7,743 nucleotides of DNA from Nitrospirota bacterium (GCA_021788515.1 JAJYKN010000049.1:1-7743), one strand, 5' to 3'. Positions 1 through 6,492 are shown, counted from the first letter of the stretch. The notes: generated by a model from the letters alone, not told the origin. Translations and numbers: made by a program.

Positions 1-45
1 GTAGCCGTCAAGGGACACCATATTGAATTCCAGCAATTTTCTCAT
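1..45 (-). CDS. RibD C-terminal/DHFR-like family protein, N-terminal fragment (cut by window edge)
   Basis: Only the first 15 codons are visible; the gene runs off the left edge. They read MRKLLEFNMVSLDGY. The pattern of a short charged start, a beta strand and 'N-MVSLDGY' is the usual opening of the small stand-alone RibD C-terminal/dihydrofolate-reductase-like proteins (YyaP/YwjB type). These share the DHFR fold and are NADPH-binding reductases mostly of unknown substrate. The ATG at 45..43 is preceded on the minus strand by AGAGGAG at about 10 nt, a good Shine-Dalgarno site that supports this start. It lies 313 bp downstream of the lipoprotein gene on the same strand. The family call rests on 15 residues, so it is likely but not secure; substrate and role cannot be inferred. 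Confidence 0.66.
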   Translation of the reverse strand, partial: MRKLLEFNMVSLDGY

Positions 46-208
46 CTCAGGGTCTCCTCTGTATGCGAAAAAGTGAAAATTTCTTGAGATTTTTTCCGTC
101 AACCTCCTGTTACGGCTTTCCGCAAGGTATCTTTCCGCACAGTTCGCTGCTGTTGAACAGGGATGAATGCCATCCTGATTTGAAGATAGCACGGGATGGA
201 ACATGCGT

Positions 209-227
209 AAAAAAAAGGCCATGGCCT
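209..227 (-). terminator. Candidate intrinsic terminator after the permease-lipoprotein unit
   Basis: On the minus strand the self-complementary AGGCCATGGCCT (216-227) can fold as a 4-bp AGGC/GCCT stem with a CATG loop and is followed directly by a run of eight T (216..209 region). It lies about 130 bp downstream of the lipoprotein stop codon in the transcribed direction. The stem is short, so it may be weak or fortuitous. Confidence 0.35.
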
Positions 228-302
228 CAATTTTCGAGAATACCAAGGTGGTATGGGAAAGGGCGGAGAGGAGAGAAAATAAGGAGCTGCGGTTTCCTAT
301 GA

Positions 303-323
303 TGATAAGCCTGCCTCTTATCA
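303..323. repeat. Inverted repeat, 7-bp stem with 7-nt loop
   Basis: TGATAAG (303-309) and CTTATCA (317-323) are perfect reverse complements separated by 7 nt. They sit next to the FNR-box-like palindrome, 3' of the lipoprotein gene. There is no T tract, so it is not an obvious terminator. It could be an mRNA 3'-end hairpin or a protein-binding site. Confidence 0.4.
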
Positions 324-326
324 GAT

Positions 327-340
327 TTGATCCCTGTCAA
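327..340. promoter_or_regulatory. FNR/CRP-family-like binding palindrome
   Basis: The 14-mer TTGATCCCTGTCAA has the layout TTGAT-N4-GTCAA. It matches the FNR consensus TTGAT-N4-ATCAA at 9 of 10 defined bases. It extends to a 6-bp inverted repeat ATTTGA/TCAAAT (325-342). It lies about 290 bp upstream of the RibD/DHFR-like start, which is far for a classical activator site, so either a long leader or a chance match is possible. Confidence 0.3.
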
Positions 341-358
341 ATGCCGTTTTTAGGATTA

Positions 359-937
359 TTATTTTAATTGCTTTATGACATCCTTTAACAGGTCCATTCC
401 TTTGTTTATTTTCTCTTGCGGCAAAGGGACGTCCACTGTTGCAGTTATTTTCCTGTCGAACGAAAACGATCTTCCGTCGCCGGTTTTGTCGCCACCTGCA
501 GGTTTATTGGAAAAGACGGCGTTGATCGTGAGCAAGATCGTTTTCTGATTGGATAGAATTCGTTCCGCCACAGACCCCAGAAAAGGCAGGAGGTCTGCAT
601 AGACAATGACTGCCGGGACCTTGATCTCAGTGTCGCTTTTCGGAGGCAGCTCCAGGTTCATATCATTTCCTTTCAGGAACTTCTTTCCCTCCACGAAAAG
701 TTCATACGAGACCAGCATATTTTTCAATCCTATTTCATTCGGGTTATGCGCGGAAAAAATAAAGTTCACAATTGCCTTGTCCGGCGAAACCTGGACAAGT
801 TCGGAGGATACGTAGGTGAAGGCGGGCTTCTCTAACTTGGCAGAGAAAAGTCTGGTCCACGCGCATCCTGACAGGATCAGAATGAGCGCTACAAGGACGG
901 CACGATGCAACATGCGCGAATATTTTGTGGTATTCAT
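359..937 (-). CDS. LEA14/WHy-domain lipoprotein
   Basis: A 192-residue protein with a lipoprotein signal peptide: positive n-region (K5, R8, R12), hydrophobic stretch 13-22 and lipobox L-S-G-C with Cys25 as the lipidated residue. Ala at +2 lacks the Asp inner-membrane retention signal, so outer-membrane sorting is likely. The mature part fits the LEA14/WHy fold (Water stress and Hypersensitive response): alternating beta strands and the hallmark 'NPN' at 65-67 (SAHNPNEIGL), then a strand rich in small residues around VSYELFVEG. Family members are beta-sandwich proteins linked to stress tolerance in plants; bacterial lipoprotein versions have no settled function. The start ATG has AAGGAG 11 nt upstream. 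It follows the ABC permease gene by 18 bp on the same strand, so the two are probably co-transcribed. The link suggests envelope or lipoprotein handling, but that is inference. Confidence 0.8.
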   Translation of the reverse strand: MNTTKYSRMLHRAVLVALILILSGCAWTRLFSAKLEKPAFTYVSSELVQVSPDKAIVNFIFSAHNPNEIGLKNMLVSYELFVEGKKFLKGNDMNLELPPKSDTEIKVPAVIVYADLLPFLGSVAERILSNQKTILLTINAVFSNKPAGGDKTGDGRSFSFDRKITATVDVPLPQEKINKGMDLLKDVIKQLK

Positions 938-955
938 AGGGTCGCAGTCTCCTTG

Positions 956-2209
956 TCACTCATGACGCAGCGCGGTGATCGGTTCCAGCCGCGCAGCCCT
1001 CCACGCGGGATAGAACCCGAAGAAGACCCCGACAAGGACGGCGAACAGTGGAGCAACGATGAGGGCTTCGGGAGGGATGGACATCGGCCATCCCAGCGTG
1101 TAACCGACGGTGTAGGAACCGGCCACGCCGAGCACAACCCCTAAAATACTTCCGAAGGCGCTCAAAATGACGGCCTCGCCCAGGAACTGGATCTGTATGG
1201 CCCGCGCCTTCGCTCCGACAGCCATGCGCAATCCGATCTCCCTCGTTCGTTCGGTCACCGACACCAGCATGACGTTCATGATCCCGATCCCGCCCACCAG
1301 CAGCGAAATGGAGGCGACGCTGACAAGAAAGAGGGAAAGCGTCCGGCTCGATGCGATCTGGGCCTTGATCATCTCTTCAGGCTTCCGGATATTGACATCA
1401 TCCTCTTCTCCCGGCCGCAGGTGGTGCCGGTCCCGCATCAGCGACCGGATCCGGTCGCTGGCAGGCGCAACCGCCTCAAGGGATACGGCCGAACACATGA
1501 TATCGTCGAGCCACGTAAAGCCCTTGCCGCGGAGCCTCTTCAGCACGGTCGTATAAGGCATAAGAATGTAGTCGTCCTGGTCCTGGCCCGTAGCAGACTG
1601 TCCTTTCGGCGCCAACACGCCGACTACCCGGTACAGCTGCTGATTGATCCGCACCGTTCGTCCAACCGCAACCTCATCTCCGAAAAGCTGTTCACGGACC
1701 GTCCGGCCGAGCATGACTACGTTGGCAACATGCTTCACGTCCTCGTGCGTGAATTGGTCTCCTTCAGCCACGTGCCAGCGCCTGATCTCGAGGAACTCGG
1801 GCGTTACGCCGCGGTAATGCGTGGTCCAGTTGTTTTTTCCGCATGCGATCAGCACATGCCCGTCCACATTAGGGGATACGCTCTTGATCATCGGAACTTC
1901 GCTCAGGATCGCCTCTGCGTCTTCCACGGTAAGCGTGTTCATCCCGAGGGTTCCGGACCGGACGCCGTTCACATTGCGGGAACCCGCCTCCACCCACACG
2001 AGGTTGTCCCCCAGGTTATGGAGCTGCTCCTGGGCGCGCTTCGAACCCGCTGTGCCGATGGCCACCACGCACACGACCGCGCCGATGCCGATGGTAATGC
2101 CGATCGCAGACAGCGCGCTCCGCAGCTTATTGCGGGAAAGGGCGCGAAGTGCTTCGCGGATGAGGAGGCTGAGCGGAATGCTGATGATGGATTTATTGAT
2201 GCGTGGCAT
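956..2209 (-). CDS. MacB/FtsX-type ABC transporter permease
   Basis: A 417-residue permease of the MacB/LolC family (type VII ABC, mechanotransmission fold). The N-terminus 'REALRALSRNKLRSALSAIGITIGIGAVV' (18-46) is the typical cytoplasmic helix leading into TM1. Residues about 54-285 are the periplasmic MacB_PCD domain. TM2 lies near 291-313 and is followed by the family signature SVTERTREIGLRMAVGA (about 317-333). TM3 is near 348-372 and TM4 near 382-402, and the protein ends with the usual 'YPAWRAARLEPITALRHE'. Length and four-TM layout are complete. Such permeases need an MJ0796-type ATPase and often a MacA/HlyD adaptor, but neither is next to it: upstream is a divergent small gene, downstream the LEA14-like lipoprotein. 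It may use an ATPase encoded elsewhere. The SD before the start is weak (CAGG). Substrate unknown; lipoprotein, peptide or macrolide export are all known in the family. Confidence 0.93.
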   Translation of the reverse strand: MPRINKSIISIPLSLLIREALRALSRNKLRSALSAIGITIGIGAVVCVVAIGTAGSKRAQEQLHNLGDNLVWVEAGSRNVNGVRSGTLGMNTLTVEDAEAILSEVPMIKSVSPNVDGHVLIACGKNNWTTHYRGVTPEFLEIRRWHVAEGDQFTHEDVKHVANVVMLGRTVREQLFGDEVAVGRTVRINQQLYRVVGVLAPKGQSATGQDQDDYILMPYTTVLKRLRGKGFTWLDDIMCSAVSLEAVAPASDRIRSLMRDRHHLRPGEEDDVNIRKPEEMIKAQIASSRTLSLFLVSVASISLLVGGIGIMNVMLVSVTERTREIGLRMAVGAKARAIQIQFLGEAVILSAFGSILGVVLGVAGSYTVGYTLGWPMSIPPEALIVAPLFAVLVGVFFGFYPAWRAARLEPITALRHE

Positions 2210-2242
2210 AAAAGCCTGCTTGTGTACGGTCGAAGATATACC

Positions 2243-2272
2243 AGCATACCATGCGCGGGCGGGTCCTGTCCA
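2243..2272 (-). promoter_or_regulatory. Candidate sigma70 promoter for the permease-lipoprotein unit
   Basis: On the minus strand TGGACA (2272..2267) and TATGCT (2248..2243) are separated by 18 bp. They match the -35 and -10 consensus at 5/6 and 4/6. Transcription would begin near 2236, giving a leader of about 27 nt before the ATG at 2209. Read by eye only. Confidence 0.3.
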
Positions 2273-2378
2273 TGACTTCCTCTTTCAAACACGGCTAAAA
2301 GTATTCCAACAAACAACAATCCGGCGCTTTTGAATCCGCGGTTTCGACGATTGTTCTCCGATCCTTCGTCATAATTGA

Positions 2379-2384
2379 TATAAT
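2379..2384 (+). promoter_or_regulatory. Perfect -10 box upstream of the 59-codon gene
   Basis: TATAAT lies 36 bp before the ATG at 2421 in an AT-rich stretch that contrasts with the GC-rich neighbourhood. No good -35 is present at 16-18 bp (TTGTTC at 2351-2356 is 22 bp away), so this is a partial promoter match. Confidence 0.35.
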
Positions 2385-2420
2385 TGAACTAGGAAATCAT
2401 AACGAAGGAAGTGATTGAAC

Positions 2421-2600
2421 ATGAGATCTGTCGATATCCTGGAATGGGTCACGGGGTGGGCATGGCCTATCCTGCTCGTTCTCGGGGGCCTGATGGCCTG
2501 GGGCATAGCGCGGGTCGAGAGTTGGAATGCGCGGTACCGGCTTGAGGAACCGTCATCCGGTATGATCCCGGGTAAAAAAGGCGCCTGTCGGTGCGACTAG
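2421..2600 (+). CDS. Small single-TM membrane protein of unknown function (59 aa)
   Basis: I do not recognise the family. The 59-residue product starts MRSVDILEWV, has one hydrophobic segment at about 11-30 (PILLVLGGLMAWGIA core, rich in Trp and Gly), and then a polar tail with basic and acidic residues ending in C-R-C-D. I chose ATG 2421 because GGAAG lies 9 nt upstream and a TATAAT box lies further up; the in-frame TTG at 2415 is poorly placed for that SD. The two Cys near the C-terminus are notable in such a short protein. It is transcribed divergently from the ABC permease and convergently to ftsH, so it is probably monocistronic. SD, promoter-like box and a clean TM segment make it likely real; function unknown. 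Confidence 0.6.
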   Translation: MRSVDILEWVTGWAWPILLVLGGLMAWGIARVESWNARYRLEEPSSGMIPGKKGACRCD

Positions 2601-2853
2601 CGAAGAGAAGACGCAGGTAGGCTGCTCGTTCTCAAGGGGCCGGTCCTGGGGGTTTTCGGTCCTGAATCCGGAGACTTGCAATCCCCCGGCCCTCGCGGCG
2701 GTAATACGCCGTAGTCAGCCCCTGCATTCGCGAACCAGCGCTTATAATCCTTGGGCGCAAGGCTCGTGAACGCGGGGTGCAGGCGGGAGGTCGTGTTATG
2801 AGTTGGGGCCTCCAGCTCCTGCCGGAGGGGGGAGTTCAGGAGGTACGATTTTT
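2601..2853. other. Convergent intergenic region between the 59-codon gene and ftsH
   Basis: No gene with a usable start codon is seen. The region has an 8-bp direct repeat CGGTCCTG (2641-2648 and 2657-2664) and several small GC-rich inverted repeats: CGGCG/CGCCG around 2696-2711, and CTCC-N4-GGAG just past the ftsH stop. None has a clear T tract, so I do not call a terminator for either flanking gene. A minus-strand frame open from within the ftsH end down to a stop at 2597-2599 has no ATG, GTG or TTG start. Confidence 0.5.
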
Positions 2854-4734
2854 CTATCCTTTCGATCCCTGTATGATCCGTTCCACGTCAGCCCGCTCAA
2901 GCACCTCTTCCTTGATCAGCGCTTCCGCAAGCGCGTCAAGGGTCTGCCTTTTCCCTGATAATATTTCCGTTGCCCTTGCTTCAGCCTCGAGGATGATTTT
3001 CTGGATCTCCTGGTCCATGAGCCAGGCCATATCCTCGCTGTAGCGCTTCGGCAGGGACAGCTCCCTGCCCAGGAACGGATGCTCTTCGCCGCGCCCGAGA
3101 TTTACCGGGCCGACCTTGTCGCTCATTCCCCACTGCGCCACCATCTTCTCTGCAAGCGATGTTGCGTCTTTCAAATCGTTTTGTGCGCCGCTGCTGATGT
3201 CGTTAAAAACGATCTTTTCCGCGACCCGCCCGGCAAGGTTAATGGCCAACCTGTTCATCAGATAGGTGCGGGGATAATAGTGCCGGTCTTCCCCGGGCAA
3301 AAGCTGCGTAACGCCCATCGCCATTCCGCGCGGGATGATGCTGACTTTGAAGATGGGATCGGCCCCGGGCAATTCCCAGGCGACAAGCGTATGGCCCGAC
3401 TCATGATAGGCCGTTATCCGCTTCTCCAGATCGCTGACGGTCAACTCCTTCACTGCTCCCATCAGGATGCTGTCCTCGGCCTCTAAAAAGTCGCGCAAAT
3501 CTACCATCTCTTTGTTCTTCCGCAAGGCGACCAAAGCCGCCTCGTTGGCGAGGTTTTCGAGGTCTGCGCCGGTCATGCCCGGAGTGCCCTTTGCCAGGGC
3601 ATCGAAATCCACATCCGGCGCCAGCTTCTTGCCCCTCACGTGGATCTCCAGGATCGCCTTCCGCTCTTTCCAGCCCGGCCTGTCCACCACGATATGGCGG
3701 TCGAACCTTCCCGGCCGGAGAAGCGCGGGGTCCAGAACGTCGGGACGGTTGGTCGCGGCCATAACGATCACTTCTTCATGGGGATTAAATCCGTCCATTT
3801 CGCTCAAAAGCTGGTTCAGCGTCTGTTCCCGTTCATCGCTTCCTCCGCCGAGACCCGCGCCGCGCGTCCGTCCCACTGCGTCGATCTCATCGATGAAAAT
3901 AATGCTCGGCTGGGCATCCTTGGCTTTCTTGAACATGTCCCTGACGCGCGAGGCGCCGACGCCAACGAACATTTCTATGAACTCGGAAGCGCTGATGCTG
4001 TAAAAAGGCACCGCTGCCTCTCCCGCTGTTGCGCGGGCAAAGAGGGTCTTGCCCGTTCCCGGAGGTCCGATCAAAAGCACTCCCTTCGGGACCTTTGCAC
4101 CGATCTTCTCGAACCGGGAGGGGTCTTTCAGGAACTCGATGGTCTCTCTCAGTTCCATCTTCACATTGTCCATGCCGGCAACGTCTTGAAAGGTCTTGCT
4201 CGGTTTTTTCGCGTCAAAGAGTTTGGCCTTGCTTGCCCCGAAGGCAAAGAGGCCGCCCGCGCCGCCCTGGATCTGCTGGTTTCTTCTCATCATCAGGACC
4301 CAGAAACCGATGATCAGCGCCCAGGGCAGGATCCCGATCAAAAGCTGCCATAACGATCCCTGTTCAGGCGGCTCGATGGTGATGATCACCTTCTTGTCCT
4401 GCAGCCGGGACAGGAGCCCTTCACCCTGGAAAGAAGGCAGATTGGTCTTGAAGTATTTTACCTGCGTGGTTTTCTTTTCTCCCGGCACGGTGACGCTTGC
4501 CGCCGTGATCAACTCCCCGCTGAGCAGGTCCTTTTGTATGGAAACGGATTTGATATTGCCTGAGTTCAGTTGCTCCATGAACTGACTGTAGTTTATCGTA
4601 GACCGCGCGGGAGCCTTGGAGCTGAAAAAACCGCCCCATACGTAAATCAGGGCGGAAACAAGCAGGAATGTCCCGATGTATTTCCAATAGATGTCGGGAA
4701 TGCCGCCCCGTCCGACTTTCTTGTCTTCAGCCAT
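2854..4734 (-). CDS. ftsH: ATP-dependent zinc metalloprotease FtsH
   Basis: A full-length 626-residue FtsH, a membrane-anchored hexameric AAA+ protease that extracts and degrades membrane and regulatory proteins. TM1 is at about 17-36 and TM2 at about 128-149, with a periplasmic domain of about 90 residues between them. The AAA domain has Walker A GPPGTGKT (223-230), pore loop FVGVG (256-260), Walker B IIFIDE (278-283), and a second region of homology ending LRPGRFDR with arginine fingers R343 and R346. The peptidase has the zinc motif HESGH (444-448) and the third ligand Asp520 in SSGAQND. All catalytic residues are present. Divergent points are NLAGRVAEK where most FtsH have L-GGRAAEE. The start has AGGTGA 7 nt upstream. 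The usual tilS/folP neighbours are absent and a PilZ gene lies upstream, so this may be a second FtsH paralog; that is inference. Confidence 0.96.
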   Translation of the reverse strand: MAEDKKVGRGGIPDIYWKYIGTFLLVSALIYVWGGFFSSKAPARSTINYSQFMEQLNSGNIKSVSIQKDLLSGELITAASVTVPGEKKTTQVKYFKTNLPSFQGEGLLSRLQDKKVIITIEPPEQGSLWQLLIGILPWALIIGFWVLMMRRNQQIQGGAGGLFAFGASKAKLFDAKKPSKTFQDVAGMDNVKMELRETIEFLKDPSRFEKIGAKVPKGVLLIGPPGTGKTLFARATAGEAAVPFYSISASEFIEMFVGVGASRVRDMFKKAKDAQPSIIFIDEIDAVGRTRGAGLGGGSDEREQTLNQLLSEMDGFNPHEEVIVMAATNRPDVLDPALLRPGRFDRHIVVDRPGWKERKAILEIHVRGKKLAPDVDFDALAKGTPGMTGADLENLANEAALVALRKNKEMVDLRDFLEAEDSILMGAVKELTVSDLEKRITAYHESGHTLVAWELPGADPIFKVSIIPRGMAMGVTQLLPGEDRHYYPRTYLMNRLAINLAGRVAEKIVFNDISSGAQNDLKDATSLAEKMVAQWGMSDKVGPVNLGRGEEHPFLGRELSLPKRYSEDMAWLMDQEIQKIILEAEARATEILSGKRQTLDALAEALIKEEVLERADVERIIQGSKG

Positions 4735-4886
4735 AAATCACCTGCTTTCCCTTTCCGGAGTCAGTGCAACGTTCTTTTCGATTGATGATTGTCTATTGAC
4801 TATACACTACTACGCCGCGGTTGCCATGTAATTGTACGCGGGAAGGGTGGTGCGGCCACGGAAAAAAACCTCGCGGCAGTCACTCG
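4735..4886. other. Gap between PilZ gene and ftsH (152 bp)
   Basis: Both flanking genes are on the minus strand. A TATAGT at 4804..4799 is a plausible -10 box for ftsH, but the -35 region (TGGCAA at 16 bp) is poor. Seven T on the minus strand at 4868..4862 follow the PilZ stop closely, but the preceding sequence forms no stable hairpin. No heat-shock-type promoter is evident. Confidence 0.35.
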
Positions 4887-5588
4887 TTATTCTTTCTTGA
4901 CGACAGCGTCAATCGCCGACTGAACATCCGGGTCGATGCTGGTAAACTTGATGCCGTCAAGAAAGGAGTCCTGTTCGAGGCCCGGACGATTGATGCGGGT
5001 AATTTCCCCGTATCCGCTGACATGCGTTCCATCGGGTAAAAAAAACGAGAAGAAAATCCCGTCGCCTTTTGAAAGGGGCTCCTTTGCCTTGATGAGCATC
5101 CCGCTGGCGCTGATATTTTCCGTCCAAAACGGCAGCGGCCGGTTCTTGAATTTCCCCTGGATGGCGACGGCGAGCGCGGCCCGGTAGTTCATCCTCGGCG
5201 CCACATTCAGGAGGTGCTGCATTTTGATGAGGAGCAAGGCAGTATCGACAGGCGTGGTAAAGACCGCGTTGGCCCGGCATTGCTTGCAGCGTTCACGGTG
5301 GGCAAGCGTGTCATTGCAGATGATGATGGTGGAGACCCCTCGCAGCTTCTCATTGTTCCTGATGAGAGCGAAGATTTTTTCACTCTTGATGCCGGGAGTC
5401 TCCAACTGGGTAACAATTAAATCAACCCTTTCCTCCCGGTGGATCTTCAGCACCTCGGCGTTTGTAGACGCCGTCACAACCGTAATATCCGTGCGATTGA
5501 GGAAATTATTCTGCCCGGCAATGAGGTTTTTCACATCCTTTGTCAGCAGTACCTTTTTCATTGGAGGGCTCACGCTGTTTGGAAGCAT
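4887..5588 (-). CDS. PilZ domain protein with N-terminal degenerate receiver domain
   Basis: A 233-residue cytoplasmic protein of two domains. Residues about 11-125 have a CheY-like alternating pattern (KKVLLTKD... VDLIVTQLETPG... VSTIIICND... TTPVD), but key residues are changed. The phospho-acceptor Asp is Gln61, the acidic pair after strand 1 is reduced to T-K-D, and the switch Lys before Pro113 is Thr112. It is therefore probably a pseudo-receiver. Residues about 128-233 are a PilZ domain with R132-x3-R136 (RMNYR) and N158-x-S160-x2-G163 (NISASG), the residues that bind c-di-GMP, so binding is expected. Cys91, Cys101 and Cys104 (CKQC) sit near the end of the receiver-like domain. The start is uncertain: ATG 5588 or ATG 5561, whose MKKVLL opening is more typical of receiver domains; neither has a strong SD. 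It lies upstream of ftsH. Confidence 0.85.
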   Translation of the reverse strand: MLPNSVSPPMKKVLLTKDVKNLIAGQNNFLNRTDITVVTASTNAEVLKIHREERVDLIVTQLETPGIKSEKIFALIRNNEKLRGVSTIIICNDTLAHRERCKQCRANAVFTTPVDTALLLIKMQHLLNVAPRMNYRAALAVAIQGKFKNRPLPFWTENISASGMLIKAKEPLSKGDGIFFSFFLPDGTHVSGYGEITRINRPGLEQDSFLDGIKFTSIDPDVQSAIDAVVKKE

Positions 5589-5674
5589 TGCCGATACTTT
5601 CGAGTCCGCGTTGGTGTTGGAATCAGAAATATCCGCACTTTTACCCGGTTTCCGCTCGCCGTATGCCAGCTTTT

Positions 5675-5704
5675 AGTTTACCTCGTCATGCTTCATGATG
5701 TCAA
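5675..5704 (-). promoter_or_regulatory. Candidate sigma70 promoter for the PilZ gene
   Basis: On the minus strand a perfect -35 TTGACA (5704..5699) is followed after 18 bp by TAAACT (5680..5675), 4/6 to the -10 consensus. Transcription would begin near 5668, leaving an 80-107 nt leader depending on the chosen start codon. A tandem repeat lies just upstream of the -35. Confidence 0.45.
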
Positions 5705-5706
5705 TT

Positions 5707-5729
5707 GGACCCTTGAGGGACCCCTTGAG
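5707..5729. repeat. Tandem 11/12-bp direct repeat next to the PilZ promoter
   Basis: GGACCCTTGAG (5707-5717) is followed immediately by GGACCCCTTGAG (5718-5729); they differ by one extra C. The pair ends 2 bp upstream of the candidate -35 box of the PilZ gene in its direction of transcription and is spaced by about one helical turn. It could be a regulator site or a chance slippage duplication. Confidence 0.5.
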
Positions 5730-5771
5730 TGTCACGTTTCCCGGATGCAACACTGTTTTCCGCGAAGCCCG

Positions 5772-6110
5772 CTACTTCACTTCTTCGATCTTCACCACAT
5801 TCTCGTACCGGGAGAAGAACGGTATTCTCCATCCGTATTTTTTGATCCTGACCACCTTCCCCTTTAGCCGGATCGCTTCGTTCTGGACGGTGCCGGAATC
5901 GAATTTGAACCGGTACCAGACGTCCTCATTCACCAACGGCCGGTCCTCGGTGGCGATCATGAACCTTCCGTCCACCTTCGTCATCTGGGCGTCGGTCACT
6001 TTCGTCTGGATCGTGTCCGCAACAAAGTAACTGTACAAGAGCATAAGGATACACACCGCGATCGCGGCCAGGATCGCCCTGAACTTGAAGCTTCTGGAAA
6101 AATTTGCCAT
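5772..6110 (-). CDS. Small membrane protein, DUF1523-like
   Basis: A 112-residue protein with a short basic N-terminus, one TM segment at about 11-30, and a soluble domain expected in the periplasm. The core 'VNEDVWYRFKFDSGTVQNEA' (60-79) and 'KKYGWRIPFFSRYENVVKI' (90-108) resemble the NED...FKFDS...YGWR...F-NAV pattern I recall from DUF1523 proteins. Those are one-TM proteins of unknown function, and most are longer, so this is a compact relative. I chose the ATG at 6110 because GGAGGA lies 7 nt upstream; an in-frame ATG at 6158 would add 16 polar residues without an SD. It lies 183 bp upstream of the PilZ gene on the same strand, and divergent from the small peptide gene. The family link is by eye and needs a profile search. 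Confidence 0.75.
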   Translation of the reverse strand: MANFSRSFKFRAILAAIAVCILMLLYSYFVADTIQTKVTDAQMTKVDGRFMIATEDRPLVNEDVWYRFKFDSGTVQNEAIRLKGKVVRIKKYGWRIPFFSRYENVVKIEEVK

Positions 6111-6321
6111 ATCGGTTCCTCCGCGGTTTTCAGGGATGTCTTCATAATAATAGCACAATGCAGCGTCGGGAACGTAACGCTTTTCGCATATGCTATTATC
6201 AACGGGAAAGGGTACAAAAAGTGGTGCCGATGCATATTGAGTGTACCACGGCCGTTCTGCGCATCTCGTAGGGTGTTTCCAAAAAGGACCATTTCCCTGC
6301 TTTCTTTACCGCTGATTCCGC

Positions 6322-6349
6322 AATACTCCCAAAGTATTCAATAGTATTC
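6322..6349. repeat. Inverted repeat plus direct repeat, possible operator
   Basis: AATACT (6322-6327) and AGTATT (6333-6338) form a perfect 6-bp inverted repeat with a 5-bp spacer, and AGTATTC recurs at 6343-6349, 10 bp after its first copy. The set ends about 30 bp upstream of the TATAAT of the downstream peptide gene, a usual place for a regulator site. No regulator can be named. Confidence 0.35.
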
Positions 6350-6378
6350 GATCTTCTTCGGCCGTGTCCGATCGGGTG

Positions 6379-6384
6379 TATAAT
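6379..6384 (+). promoter_or_regulatory. Perfect -10 box for the 29-codon/DUF2892 unit
   Basis: TATAAT within an AT-rich run lies 18 bp before the ATG at 6403, close enough for a short leader carrying the AAAGGTGA SD. No good -35 is seen (CTTCGG at 17 bp), so the promoter may need an activator. Confidence 0.4.
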
Positions 6385-6402
6385 ATATATAAAGGTGATG
6401 CT

Positions 6403-6492
6403 ATGGCGACTGTTCTCAAGCTGATCTTGGCCTGTTTTATTTGCATCGGAGTGGTCGTGGCCATTGTGTACGCGGTCAAGTGGCTGCGGTAA
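6403..6492 (+). CDS. 29-residue single-TM membrane peptide
   Basis: A very short gene. The product begins MATVLKLILACFICIGVVVA and ends IVYAVKWLR. Nearly all of it is one hydrophobic helix (about 4-25) with two Cys (11 and 14, CFIC), closed by a basic K-W-L-R end that predicts a cytoplasmic C-terminus. Start support is strong for its size: AAAGGTGA (6391-6398) sits 4-5 nt before ATG and TATAAT lies upstream. It ends 36 bp before the DUF2892 gene on the same strand, so the two are likely co-transcribed. I know no family for it. Single-TM peptides of this size often regulate or stabilise a larger membrane protein, so DUF2892 or an unlinked complex could be its partner; that is inference only. 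Confidence 0.6.
   Translation: MATVLKLILACFICIGVVVAIVYAVKWLR

Larger units (their letters stand above)
46..358. other. Intergenic region between lipoprotein gene and RibD/DHFR-like gene
   Basis: I see no convincing gene here. A 79-codon plus-strand open frame (63-302) has no SD site, no recognisable motif and a composition typical of chance frames. Reading on the minus strand from the lipoprotein stop, the gap holds an FNR-box-like palindrome (327-340), a 7-bp hairpin (303-323), and a short GC hairpin followed by eight T (209-227). Near the downstream gene there is a TTGACG at 102..97 that resembles a -35 box but has no good -10 partner. Confidence 0.6.
6111..6402. other. Divergent intergenic region between DUF1523-like and 29-codon genes
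   Basis: No larger gene is seen. For the minus-strand gene, TATTAT (about 40 bp upstream of its ATG) is a possible -10 box without a good -35. For the plus-strand gene a perfect TATAAT lies at 6379-6384. An inverted/direct repeat set (6322-6349) lies just upstream of that box. GCATATGC at 6186-6193 is a short palindrome. Confidence 0.45.

Noticed and set aside
97..102. TTGACG on the minus strand as -35 of the RibD/DHFR-like gene
   Set aside because: At 16-18 bp only TTTTCA-like sequence follows, which is a poor -10 match.
63..302. 79-codon plus-strand open frame at the left end
   Set aside because: No SD, no TM or domain pattern, and it opposes the candidate leader of the RibD/DHFR-like gene.
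1421..2275. 284-codon plus-strand open frame opposite the permease
   Set aside because: It lies antisense to a clear MacB/FtsX permease, has no SD or recognisable motif, and its composition is what the GC-rich antisense frame would give.
2597..2880. Minus-strand frame of about 90 codons past the ftsH end, including PKDYKRWFANAGADYGVLPP
   Set aside because: It reads rather protein-like but has no ATG, GTG or TTG start and no SD, and begins inside ftsH. It could be a decayed remnant; a tBLASTn match to an intact protein would revive it.
3640..4353. 237-codon plus-strand open frame opposite ftsH
   Set aside because: Antisense shadow of the conserved AAA+ domain with no start signal or motif of its own.
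4862..4868. Seven-T run after the PilZ gene on the minus strand
   Set aside because: The sequence before it forms no stem longer than 2-3 bp, so it is not a convincing intrinsic terminator.
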